Source: an uncultured Holophagales bacterium
GTDB taxonomy: Bacteria > Acidobacteriota > Thermoanaerobaculia > UBA5066
Reading direction: 5' to 3'
NCBI GenBank assembly: GCA_937864895.1
Contig: CALMDF010000084.1
Coordinates: forward strand, 1 to 6,059
DNA: 6,059 nucleotides
Below the pieces are notes generated by a model. That model did not search any database and had not been told where the DNA came from. It saw only the letters and a list, made by a program, of their open reading frames with translations. This document shows positions 1 to 6,059 of this stretch, one piece after another. The number at the start of each line of letters is the position of its first letter. Positions within the stretch are counted from its first letter, which is position 1. The position numbers and the translations under genes were made by a program.

Positions 1-583
1 CCGAGGGGGCCGCGAGGGGGAGCTGGACGCGCGCGAGCCGCCCGATCGGGCCGAGACCGTCGAGCGTCGCGGCCTCCTCGACCTCCTTCGGCAGCTCGCG
101 GAAGGCCGCCTCGAGGACCCAGACCGCGAGCGGCACGCCGAAGGCGGCGTAGGGGAGGACGAGCGCGACGGGCGAGTTCACGAGGCCGAGGAGCCGCACC
201 CCCTCGTAGAGCGGGAAGAGGAGGAGGATCGGCGGGAAGAGGGACACGAGGAGGAGGCCGAGGAGCCAGAGGTTCTTCAGCCGCGGCCGCATCCGGCAGA
301 GCGCGGCGGCGGCGGGGGAGGCCGCGGCGAGGCAGAGGAGCGTCGCGGCGAGGGCGACCCCGGCGCTGTTTCCGAGGTAGCGCGCGAAGGGCTTTCTCTC
401 CCAGAGCGCGCGGACGTGCTCGGCCGTCGGCGGGCTCGGGAGCCAGACCGCGGGGACGGCCGTGATCTGGGCCTCCGGCTTGACCGCCGTAGAGGCCTGC
501 CAGAGGGCGGGGACGAGGCTCCACGCCGCGGCGAGCGCGATCCCGAGGGCGAGCGCGGCGGCGGCGACGGGGCGGCGTTTCAT
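1..583 (-). CDS. Sugar ABC transporter inner-membrane permease, MalG/UgpE type (partial, C-terminus off the left edge)
   Basis: This is the second transmembrane subunit of a CUT1-family sugar importer. With permease 1 it should form the channel that receives substrate from the binding protein and is driven by an ATPase. The 194 complete codons visible read through without a stop. The ATG at 583-581 overlaps the permease 1 stop as ATGA and follows a strong purine-rich ribosome site. A basic start (MKRRP) leads into a first membrane segment at about residues 6-27. A short periplasmic stretch with WLPSPPT (48-53) follows, then the usual membrane-entry region FARYLGNS (66-73) and hydrophobic segments at about 74-95, 104-127 and 137-160. 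The EAA loop, which docks on the ATPase, is seen as EEAATLDG (169-176) followed by LPLAAP (188-193). Family members are about 270-280 residues, so roughly 80 are missing beyond the edge. Substrate cannot be read from a permease. The family call is firm. Confidence 0.93.
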   Translation of the reverse strand, partial: MKRRPVAAAALALGIALAAAWSLVPALWQASTAVKPEAQITAVPAVWLPSPPTAEHVRALWERKPFARYLGNSAGVALAATLLCLAAASPAAAALCRMRPRLKNLWLLGLLLVSLFPPILLLFPLYEGVRLLGLVNSPVALVLPYAAFGVPLAVWVLEAAFRELPKEVEEAATLDGLGPIGRLARVQLPLAAPS

Positions 584-1473
584 TCCACCTCCCTCCGCGA
601 GGCGAGCCGGACGACGACCGCGGCGAGGACGAGGGCGAGGAGCATCCCCTGGAGCGCGATCGCGGCGCCGTACCCGAAGTCGAGGTAGCGGAACCAGCTC
701 TGATAGGCGTAGAGGGCGAGCGTCTCCGTGGAGCCTCCCGGCCCGCCGCCGGTCATGACGTACACGATGTCGAACGCGCCCCAGGCCTGGATCGCCCGGA
801 AGAGGGTCGCGACGACGAACGAGGGGACGAGGAGCGGGAGGGTGATCCTCCGGAAGCGCTGGAGCGCGCCCGCGCCGTCGACGCGCGCGGCCTCGAGGAC
901 GTCGGCCGGGATCCCCTGCAGGCCGGCGAGGAGGATGAGCGCGACGAAGGGCGTCGTCTTCCAGGCGTCCGCGACGACGAGCGCCGCCATCGCCGTCGCG
1001 GGCTGCGCGAGCCAGGCCACGGGCTCGCCGGCGAGGCCGAGGCGGCCGAGGAGGTCGTTCGCCATCCCGAAGGTGTCGTGGAAGATCCACGCCCACGCCA
1101 GGGCCATGACCGACGTCGGCAGGGCCCACGGGACGAGGACGACGGCGCGGAGCGCCCCGCGGCCCCGGAACGAGCGGTCGAGGAGGAGGGCGAGCGCCGT
1201 CCCGAGCGTCACCTCGAGGAGGACCGAGAGCCCCGTGAAGAGGACGGTGTTCCGGAGCGCGGCGGCGAAGCGCCCGTCGGCGAGCGTCCGGGCGTGGGTC
1301 GTCAGGCCGGCCCAGGAGGAGACGAGCCCGTCGGCGAGGTCGGTCCGCGTGAAGCCGAGGACGACGACGCGCAGGGCGGGAACGGCGACGACGAGGGAGA
1401 GGAGGACGAGGACGGGGAGGAGGAGGAGAGCCCTCTCCCGCCGGGCGCGCCGGGCGAGGGCGCCGGCGGTCAC
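580..1473 (-). CDS. Sugar ABC transporter inner-membrane permease, MalF/UgpA type
   Basis: This 297-residue membrane protein is the first permease subunit of the CUT1 sugar importer. The start is a GTG at 1473-1471, chosen because it overlaps the binding-protein stop (GTGA) and has GGAGG four bases upstream. A basic N-terminus (RRARRER, about 8-14) precedes membrane segment 1 (about 15-40). Further hydrophobic segments lie at about 73-98, 107-131, 158-185, 210-230 and 266-290, giving the usual six. The EAA loop is LEAARVDGAG (193-202) with ITLPLLVP (210-217), the coupling helix for the ATPase. The motif GGGPGGSTETLALYAY (242-257) is typical of this subunit in trehalose-, maltose- and glycerol-phosphate-type importers. 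It lacks the large extra periplasmic domain of E. coli MalF, as most family members do. It pairs with the permease encoded just downstream. Substrate is unknown. Confidence 0.95.
   Translation of the reverse strand: MTAGALARRARRERALLLLPVLVLLSLVVAVPALRVVVLGFTRTDLADGLVSSWAGLTTHARTLADGRFAAALRNTVLFTGLSVLLEVTLGTALALLLDRSFRGRGALRAVVLVPWALPTSVMALAWAWIFHDTFGMANDLLGRLGLAGEPVAWLAQPATAMAALVVADAWKTTPFVALILLAGLQGIPADVLEAARVDGAGALQRFRRITLPLLVPSFVVATLFRAIQAWGAFDIVYVMTGGGPGGSTETLALYAYQSWFRYLDFGYGAAIALQGMLLALVLAAVVVRLASRREVE
588..596 (-). promoter_or_regulatory. Double ribosome binding site of permease 2
   Basis: The minus strand reads GGAGGGAGG, giving two overlapping GGAGG cores, four and eight bases before ATG 583. 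It lies in the last codons of permease 1. It is the strongest Shine-Dalgarno sequence in the window and fixes this start. Confidence 0.7.
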
Positions 1474-2738
1474 GGCGCCTCCCCGAGGACGATCCGCGTC
1501 TCCCTCGCGGCGGCGGCGAGCGCCTCGCGGGGCGGGGCGAGGCCCGCGAGCGCGGCCGTCAGGTGCCGCTGGAGGATGTCGGAGGCCTGCGCGTACCGCG
1601 CGAGGACGGGCCGGGGCGCCGCGCTCGCGTGGACCCGCTCGAGGTCGGCGAGGAACGGGTTCGCGGCCAGGAGGGCCGGGTCTCTCCAGGCGTCCTTCCG
1701 CGCCGGCGCGAACCCGGTCGGCTCGCAGAAGGCCCGCTGGCTCTCGAGGCTCGTGGCGTGCCGGAGGAACTCGAGCGCCTCCCGGGGGTGGCGCGAGGAA
1801 CGGGCCACGGCGAGCCCCCAGCCCCCCAGCGTCCCCGCCCCGGGCGCGCCCGAGAGCGTCGGCACGGGGAGGACGCCGACCTTTCCCGCGACCGCGGAGC
1901 CCTCGCGCTGCGAGAGGCTCCAGACGTAGGGCCAGCTCCTGAGGAAGACGGCGCGCCCGGACTGGAAGAGGTGCCGGGTCTCCTCCTCCTTGTAGGCTCC
2001 GACGCCCTCGGGGCTGATCCCTCCCGGGGCGCGGGAGCGCAGGAGGAAATCGAGCGCGGCCGCGGCCTCGGGCTCCTCGAGCCCGACCGCGAGCGTCTCC
2101 GGGTCGATCCAGGAGCCCCCGTGGCCGCGCAGGACCTCGAGGAAGAAGCAGACGAGGCCCTCGTACTGTGCCCCCTGCCAGAGGAACCCCCAGCGGCCCG
2201 GCGGGGACTGCAGGCGGCGCGCGGCGTCCTCGAGCCCGGCGAAGGTGCGCGGCGGCGCGATTCCCGCCGCCGCGAGGAGGTCCGCGCGGTAGTAGAGGAG
2301 TCCCACGTCCGTGCGGAACGGGAGGCGGTAGAGCCTTCCGCGGAAGACGCCGGCCGCGAGCGCCTGCGGAAGGAACGCGTCCCGCTCCTCCTCGCCGAAG
2401 GCGTCCTCGAGCGGGAGGAGCCAGCCCGCGGCGGCAAGCTTCGCGGTCCAGGTGACGTCGAGGTAGACGACGTCGAACGCGCCGTCCCCCGAGAGGAGCG
2501 CCGAGGTCGTCAGGCTCTCGCGCAGGTCGGTCGGGACCGGCCCCTCCTCGAGGTCGATCCGCACGCCGGGGTACGAGCGCGCGAAGCTCTCGGCGAGAGG
2601 GAGCCAGAACGGCCTCTCGTTCGCGGGGACGAGCATCCGGAGCGTGATGCCGGGGAGGCGCGACGGGTCCTCGGACCGGCACCCGATCCCGCCGAGGAGG
2701 AGGGCGAGGGCGGCCGCCCCGGCCCGCGACGGCGTCAT
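1470..2738 (-). CDS. Extracellular sugar-binding lipoprotein of a CUT1 ABC importer
   Basis: This 422-residue protein captures a sugar outside the membrane and delivers it to the two permeases encoded next. The start is ATG at 2738-2736, overlapping the ClC stop as ATGA. A start here gives a short basic segment (R5), a hydrophobic core (AAALALLLGGIG, 8-19) and Cys20, consistent with a lipoprotein signal; the -3 residue is Gly rather than the usual Leu, so the lipobox is imperfect. The mature part begins ITLRMLVPANERP (31-43). The block FDVVYLDVTWTAKLAAAGWL (88-107) is characteristic of family 1 sugar-binding proteins near the trehalose/maltose group. Aromatic residues that could stack on sugar include W97, F141, Y149, Y150, W183, W187, W210, W269, Y271, W273 and W307. 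The late GGWGLAVAR (305-313) and EFLRHATS (323-330) blocks are also typical. No Shine-Dalgarno sequence is obvious before the ATG, so translation probably depends on coupling to the ClC gene. Trehalose, sucrose, maltose or a glucosyl osmolyte are candidate substrates, and none is proven. Confidence 0.93.
   Translation of the reverse strand: MTPSRAGAAALALLLGGIGCRSEDPSRLPGITLRMLVPANERPFWLPLAESFARSYPGVRIDLEEGPVPTDLRESLTTSALLSGDGAFDVVYLDVTWTAKLAAAGWLLPLEDAFGEEERDAFLPQALAAGVFRGRLYRLPFRTDVGLLYYRADLLAAAGIAPPRTFAGLEDAARRLQSPPGRWGFLWQGAQYEGLVCFFLEVLRGHGGSWIDPETLAVGLEEPEAAAALDFLLRSRAPGGISPEGVGAYKEEETRHLFQSGRAVFLRSWPYVWSLSQREGSAVAGKVGVLPVPTLSGAPGAGTLGGWGLAVARSSRHPREALEFLRHATSLESQRAFCEPTGFAPARKDAWRDPALLAANPFLADLERVHASAAPRPVLARYAQASDILQRHLTAALAGLAPPREALAAAARETRIVLGEAP
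1478..1482 (-). promoter_or_regulatory. Ribosome binding site of permease 1
   Basis: GGAGG on the minus strand, within a GGGGAGG run, lies four bases before the GTG start at 1473, inside the end of the binding-protein gene. The spacing is slightly short but usable, and it supports the GTG over any internal start. Confidence 0.65.
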
Positions 2739-4531
2739 CCCAGGTCCGCCATCGAGGGCCCCTTCTCCTCCTCCTCGTGGACGTGGAGGCGCGCGCGAAT
2801 CAGGTCGGAAGAGGAGAGGAATCCGACGAGCCGGGGCGATACGACCGACTCGACGACGGCGGCGCGCGTCTCGCCGGCCCTCGCGAGCCTCAGCGCGGCT
2901 TCGGAGAGCGTCGCGTCGGGAGTGAGGAGGAGGACGGGAGGGAGCGCGAGGCTTCCGGCGGTCGCTTCGTGGCGGCCCTCGAGGATCGCGGCGTCGAGGT
3001 CCCTCGCGAAGAGGATGCCGACGAGGAGCCCCGCCTCGTCCACGACGGGGTACTGCTCGTGCCGCGTCCCGGCGGCGGCGCGCGCCGCCGCGACGACCGT
3101 GTCTCCCGCGAGCGGAGCCTTCAGCTCCGTCGTCATCACGTCCCGGACGAGCCGCCGCGAGAGGGGATCCGACCCTTCGACGGGACGGCGGGCACCGGCG
3201 GGGCCGAGGGCCCGCTCGACGAGCGTCTCCCGCGAGATGCGGCGCGCGACGACGGAGGCGAGAACGACGGTGAGCATCTGCGGCAGGACGAGGCCGTAGT
3301 CCCCGGTCACCTCGAAGACGATGAGGACCGAGGCGATCGGCGTCCGGAGGAAGCCGGCGAAGAAGGCGCCCATCCCGACGAGAGCCCAGGCGCCCGGCTC
3401 GACGTGGGCGAGAGGGAAGAGGTGCTGCCCGAGGTGCCCGGCCGCGGCCCCGAGAGAGGCGCCGAGGAAGAGGGACGGCGCGAAGACGCCCCCGACGAGA
3501 GGCGCGGCGAGCGCGAGGGCGACCCCCGCGAGCTTGGCGGCAAACGCCACGGCGGCCTGAGGGCCGGACCCCCCGCCCGCGAGCCACTCGGCGACCGCGG
3601 GGTATCCGATGCCGAGCGTCTCCGGCGCGACGACGCCGAGGAGGCCCGCGACGGCCCCGGCGATGGCTCCGCGGACGACGAAGGCGCCGCGGCCGGCGCG
3701 CTCCGTCAGGGCGGAGAGCCCCCGCGAGAGGACGGGGACGAAGCGGGGGAGCCACCCGGCAGCCGCCCCGCAGAGGACGCCGAGGACCGCGAAGCCGAAG
3801 AGCTCGCGCAGGTCGCCCCAGCGGGCCGGCGCCGCCGGGAGGAGACGGCCGCCTCCCAGGAAGGTCTTCTCGACGACGGCCGCCGCGACGGCGGCGAGGA
3901 GGGACCCGCCGAGGACGCCGCGGGAGGCTGCCCCCATGACCTCTTCGAGGGCGAAGACGACGCCGGTGATCGGCGCGTTGAAGATCGCCGCGATCCCCGC
4001 CGCCGTGCCCACCGGGACCATCCCCCGCACGAACCGCCCGGGGAGCCTCAGGAAACGCGCGGCGGCGGCGGCGAACCCGCTCGTCAGGACGACCGTCGGG
4101 CCCTCGGGCCCGAGCGGCGTCCCGGCTCCGAGGGAGAGGGCGTTGGCCCCGTACGTCCCGACGAGCGTCCGCGCGTCGAGGAGGGTGGAGGGGTCTCCCG
4201 CGAAGGCCTTCCTCACGAGGGCGAGGCCGCCCCCTGCGCGGGGCGCGAGGAGGGGGACGAGCCAGGCGAGGAGCGCGCCCGCCGCCGTGGGGATCGCCAC
4301 GAGGAGGGCGCCCCTCGCGAGGCCGTTCGACTGCCCGAGCGCGGTCCCGAGGAGAAGGGCCCTGAGCAGCTCGATGGCGCCGTGGAAGGCCACGGCGACG
4401 AGCCCGCATCCGGCGCCGATGAGGACGACGGCCACGAGGACGGCCTGGCGCGAACGGGGCCTGAGGAGGACGAGGAGGGCCTCCAGCCGGCCGCGGGCGC
4501 CCCCCCTCGGGGCGGGCGGGCTCGAGCTCAG
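2735..4531 (-). CDS. ClC-family chloride channel or H+/Cl- antiporter with C-terminal CBS pair
   Basis: This inner-membrane anion transporter is 598 residues long if it starts at CTG 4531. That start overlaps the sucrose synthase stop (CTGA) and has GGAGG six bases upstream. Other in-frame starts, CTG 4486 and GTG 4435, lack a well-placed ribosome site, and GTG 4435 would cut the first helix. The ClC membrane domain spans about 17-435. GPEGP (141-145) carries the gating Glu143, FNAPITG (184-190) precedes the Glu pair 196-197 expected in proton-coupled members, GVFAP (348-352) is the second anion-site motif, and Tyr412 in GDYGLVLP matches the central Tyr. The first anion-site motif, normally GSGIP, reads GGGLA (100-104), without the Ser or Pro. 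Two CBS domains follow (about 460-520 and 528-585). The second has a ribose-phosphate type motif G570-x2-S573-x2-D576, while the first has Phe508 in place of Ser/Thr, so nucleotide sensing is plausible. The tail is acidic (HEEEEK, 585-590). Kept glutamates favour antiport over a passive channel, but this is inference. Confidence 0.93.
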   Translation of the reverse strand: MSSSPPAPRGGARGRLEALLVLLRPRSRQAVLVAVVLIGAGCGLVAVAFHGAIELLRALLLGTALGQSNGLARGALLVAIPTAAGALLAWLVPLLAPRAGGGLALVRKAFAGDPSTLLDARTLVGTYGANALSLGAGTPLGPEGPTVVLTSGFAAAAARFLRLPGRFVRGMVPVGTAAGIAAIFNAPITGVVFALEEVMGAASRGVLGGSLLAAVAAAVVEKTFLGGGRLLPAAPARWGDLRELFGFAVLGVLCGAAAGWLPRFVPVLSRGLSALTERAGRGAFVVRGAIAGAVAGLLGVVAPETLGIGYPAVAEWLAGGGSGPQAAVAFAAKLAGVALALAAPLVGGVFAPSLFLGASLGAAAGHLGQHLFPLAHVEPGAWALVGMGAFFAGFLRTPIASVLIVFEVTGDYGLVLPQMLTVVLASVVARRISRETLVERALGPAGARRPVEGSDPLSRRLVRDVMTTELKAPLAGDTVVAAARAAAGTRHEQYPVVDEAGLLVGILFARDLDAAILEGRHEATAGSLALPPVLLLTPDATLSEAALRLARAGETRAAVVESVVSPRLVGFLSSSDLIRARLHVHEEEEKGPSMADLG

Positions 4532-6059
4532 CGCGGTCCTCCGTCGACGGCTGCGGCCCGTGGCCGGAGGAGCAGGTGGTCGAGCGTCTGGAGGTAGCGC
4601 GCCGTCTCCTGCCGCTCGAGGCCCGAGACGAACTTCCAGAAGCCGTAGATCCGCGAGAAGGTCATGATCCGCTCCGCGTAGCGGCGCCAGGTGTAGCGTG
4701 CGGCGACCCGCGCGATGCCGGCCTCGGACACCCGGCTCCAGGCGCCGGGCTCGGCGGCACAGCGCTCGAGGAAGTCCGCGAGGCGCGCCGTCGCCGCGGG
4801 CCCGTCGTTCGGGTCGACGTGGAAGCCGGAGCGGCCGTTCTCGATGATCTCGGACGGTCCCCCGTGGCACGTCGCGAAGACCGGCAGGCCCGAGACCATA
4901 GCTTCGACGACCGTCAGGCCGAACGCCTCGAAGAGGGCGGGCTGGACGAAGACGCCGCGCCGGTCGGCGACCCAGCGATAGAGCTCGCCCGTCAGGTGGC
5001 GGTCGAGTCTGCGGCCGATCCAGCGGACTTCTCCGTCGAGCCCGTGGCGGGTCATCAGGTCGTGCAGGAGGAGCGCCTGCTCGCGCTCCTCGCCGTCCGC
5101 GCAGAGGTTCGTGTCGACGTGCCCGCCGACGACGACGAGGTTCGCGAGGCCCCGGAGCCGCTCGTCGCCCGCCCACCACGAGACGAGGCCGGCGAGGTTC
5201 TTGATCCTGTCGAGGCGGGCCATCGTGAAGACGATCGGGCGGTCCGGCGAGACGAGGTGCCCGCGAGCCCTGGGACCAGGCTCCCCGAGGACGAGCTCCT
5301 CGATCATCGGCGCGAGCGCCTCGAGGCGCCGGTCCTTCTCCGTGAACGGGAAGTAGACGTCCTCGTCGGCCCCCGGGGAGACGATGTTGAAGCGCGGGTC
5401 GAAGACGTCGACGCCGTTCACGACTCGGTAGAGGCCGGGCATGGTGAACGAAGAGTAGCTCTCGTACTGCCCCATCGCGTCGGCGGTCCCGGCGATCTCC
5501 TGGTAGGTGCTCGTCACGATGAAGTCGGCGCTGTTCATCGCGAAGAGGTCCGCCGTGTACTGGACGGAGAAGGCGTACTCGGCCTCCATGTCCTTCCAGT
5601 GGAGGGCCGAGAGGAGGTACTTCGTCTTCTCGAGGGCGTGGGCGATCGTCGCGTGCGTCACGCCCAGGCGCATCCCGATGAGGGAGGCGACGAGGTTGCC
5701 GTCCGAGTAGTTGCCCAGGATCAGGTCGGGGCGCCCGTCGAGCTCGGCCGCCGCCTCGCGCTCCACCTCGTGGGAGAAGCGGTGGAGGTAGGGCCAGACC
5801 CGGAAGCGGGAGAGGAACGGCCTCACGACGCTCCCGTCCGCCTCGCGGAACGGCACCCTCAGGATGACCGCGCTCCGGCAGCCGTCGATCCGCTCGAGCC
5901 GCTGGTCGCAGCCCGTGGAGCCGGCGTCGGGGATGAGCCGCGTGACGACGACGATCCTCGGCTCGACGTCCACCCCCTGGACGGCCATCCTCTCCCTCAT
6001 CTCCCGCTCCACGGCGCGGACCTGGTCGAGGATGTAGACGACCTGCCCGCCGGTGTCCG
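4528..6059 (-). CDS. susA: Sucrose synthase (GT4 family), partial: N-terminal part off the right edge
   Basis: This cytoplasmic enzyme catalyses sucrose + NDP = NDP-glucose + fructose. The visible 509 residues are the GT-B catalytic part of a protein normally near 800 residues; the frame stays open to the window edge, so the internal ATG and GTG codons are not the start. Numbering from the first full codon (6057-6055), [12 protein letters not shown] (1-12) is the donor-site glycine loop. HALEKTKY (140-147) holds the catalytic-region His. The block Arg281-x4-Lys286 in MARLDRIKN binds the nucleotide phosphates. Glu377 and Glu385 form the E-x7-E motif in [12 protein letters not shown]. The C-terminal [14 protein letters not shown] (471-484) and [13 protein letters not shown] separate it from sucrose-phosphate synthase. 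The plant residues linked to UDP preference (Gln and Asn, the QN motif) are Arg350 and Thr356 here, as expected for a bacterial enzyme that may favour ADP. The stop overlaps the ClC start. In vivo direction, cleavage or synthesis, cannot be told. Confidence 0.96.
   Translation of the reverse strand, partial: DTGGQVVYILDQVRAVEREMRERMAVQGVDVEPRIVVVTRLIPDAGSTGCDQRLERIDGCRSAVILRVPFREADGSVVRPFLSRFRVWPYLHRFSHEVEREAAAELDGRPDLILGNYSDGNLVASLIGMRLGVTHATIAHALEKTKYLLSALHWKDMEAEYAFSVQYTADLFAMNSADFIVTSTYQEIAGTADAMGQYESYSSFTMPGLYRVVNGVDVFDPRFNIVSPGADEDVYFPFTEKDRRLEALAPMIEELVLGEPGPRARGHLVSPDRPIVFTMARLDRIKNLAGLVSWWAGDERLRGLANLVVVGGHVDTNLCADGEEREQALLLHDLMTRHGLDGEVRWIGRRLDRHLTGELYRWVADRRGVFVQPALFEAFGLTVVEAMVSGLPVFATCHGGPSEIIENGRSGFHVDPNDGPAATARLADFLERCAAEPGAWSRVSEAGIARVAARYTWRRYAERIMTFSRIYGFWKFVSGLERQETARYLQTLDHLLLRPRAAAVDGGPR
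4538..4542 (-). promoter_or_regulatory. Ribosome binding site deciding the ClC start
   Basis: On the minus strand this reads GGAGG, six bases before CTG 4531-4529. It lies inside the last codons of sucrose synthase. Its spacing is close to ideal, and no comparable site precedes the later in-frame candidates at 4486 or 4435. It is the main reason for calling an unusual CTG start that overlaps the upstream stop codon. Confidence 0.6.

Larger units (their letters stand above)
1..6059 (-). other. Single tightly packed operon (five genes, no intergenic DNA)
   Basis: Every adjacent pair overlaps by four bases: 4528-4531 (CTGA), 2735-2738 (ATGA), 1470-1473 (GTGA) and 580-583 (ATGA). The window therefore has no room for an internal intergenic promoter or terminator. 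The order suggests one polycistronic message running right to left and continuing past both edges. The importer ATPase, if encoded locally, would be expected to the left. Internal promoters inside coding sequence cannot be excluded by eye. Confidence 0.8.

Noticed and set aside
1378..1440. Purine-rich GAGGAC/GAGGAG repeat-like tract on the plus strand
   Set aside because: It is the complement of CTC/GTC codons for the Leu/Val-rich first membrane segment of permease 1, so codon bias explains it.
2739..4409. Extension of the binding-protein frame upstream to 4409
   Set aside because: The added residues are Arg/Pro/Gly-rich and run antisense-like through the ClC gene in a different frame. The ATG at 2738 begins a good lipoprotein signal.
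3987..4531. Fluoride-specific (CLC-F) subtype for the ClC gene
   Set aside because: CLC-F proteins change the GxEGP motif to end in Val or Thr and lack the central Tyr. Here GPEGP, GVFAP and Tyr412 are present.
1563..4597. Long plus-strand open frames (578 residues at 1563-3299, 606 residues at 2777-4597, 404 residues at 728-1942)
   Set aside because: Their products are low-complexity Arg/Gly/Glu/Ala-rich with no recognisable domain, and they lie opposite well-supported minus-strand genes. GC-rich codon use lowers stop frequency on the other strand and produces such shadows.
4532..5179. Extension of the ClC frame upstream to a GTG at 5179
   Set aside because: That stretch is Arg/Pro-rich, resembles no ClC N-terminus and lies fully inside the conserved C-terminal half of sucrose synthase in another frame.
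4528..6059. Sucrose-phosphate synthase or a generic glycosyltransferase instead of sucrose synthase
   Set aside because: The [12 protein letters not shown] start, the HALEKTKY block and especially the C-terminal YGFWK...RYL signature belong to sucrose synthase and are not expected together in sucrose-phosphate synthase.
1..6059. Transcription terminators or promoters at gene junctions
   Set aside because: All junctions are 4-base overlaps. I saw no hairpin followed by a T run, and short palindromes in such GC-rich DNA are expected by chance.

Overview
The window is a very GC-rich stretch of bacterial chromosome. All five genes lie on the minus strand, so the text below reads from the right edge to the left. 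The order is sucrose synthase (3' part, about 509 residues visible), a CBS-domain ClC chloride channel/transporter, then three parts of a CUT1-type sugar ABC importer: a lipoprotein solute-binding protein, a first inner-membrane permease, and a second permease that is cut by the left edge. The importer's ATPase is not in the window. Both outer genes are truncated by the window, not broken.

There is no intergenic DNA. All four gene junctions are 4-base stop/start overlaps: CTGA (sucrose synthase/ClC, if the proposed CTG start is right), ATGA (ClC/binding protein), GTGA (binding protein/permease 1) and ATGA (permease 1/permease 2). This arrangement predicts one translationally coupled transcript. 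Its promoter must lie beyond the right edge and its terminator beyond the left edge. I saw no RNA gene, mobile element, CRISPR array or terminator. The long open frames on the plus strand are low-complexity Arg/Gly/Ala/Glu shadows of the minus-strand genes.

The clearest identification is sucrose synthase. Its donor-site DTGGQ motif, HALEKTKY motif, R/K pair, E-x7-E motif and C-terminal YGFWK/RYL signature are all present. It reversibly converts sucrose plus NDP to NDP-glucose plus fructose. Bacterial sucrose synthases have a scattered distribution (cyanobacteria, some Proteobacteria and others). With this base composition, an Acidobacteriota-like or similar GC-rich, non-actinobacterial lineage is possible, but the taxon is a guess.

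The unusual feature is the company the genes keep. A ClC protein with a nucleotide-sensing CBS tail sits, with overlaps on both sides, between a sucrose enzyme and a sugar importer. One reading is a sugar/osmolyte module: import of a disaccharide or related solute, cytoplasmic interconversion of sucrose and NDP-glucose, and balancing of chloride, charge or pH by the ClC. That functional link is inference from gene order only. The ClC also departs from the family in its Ser-containing anion-site motif (GGGLA where GSGIP is usual), while its gating and proton glutamates are kept.
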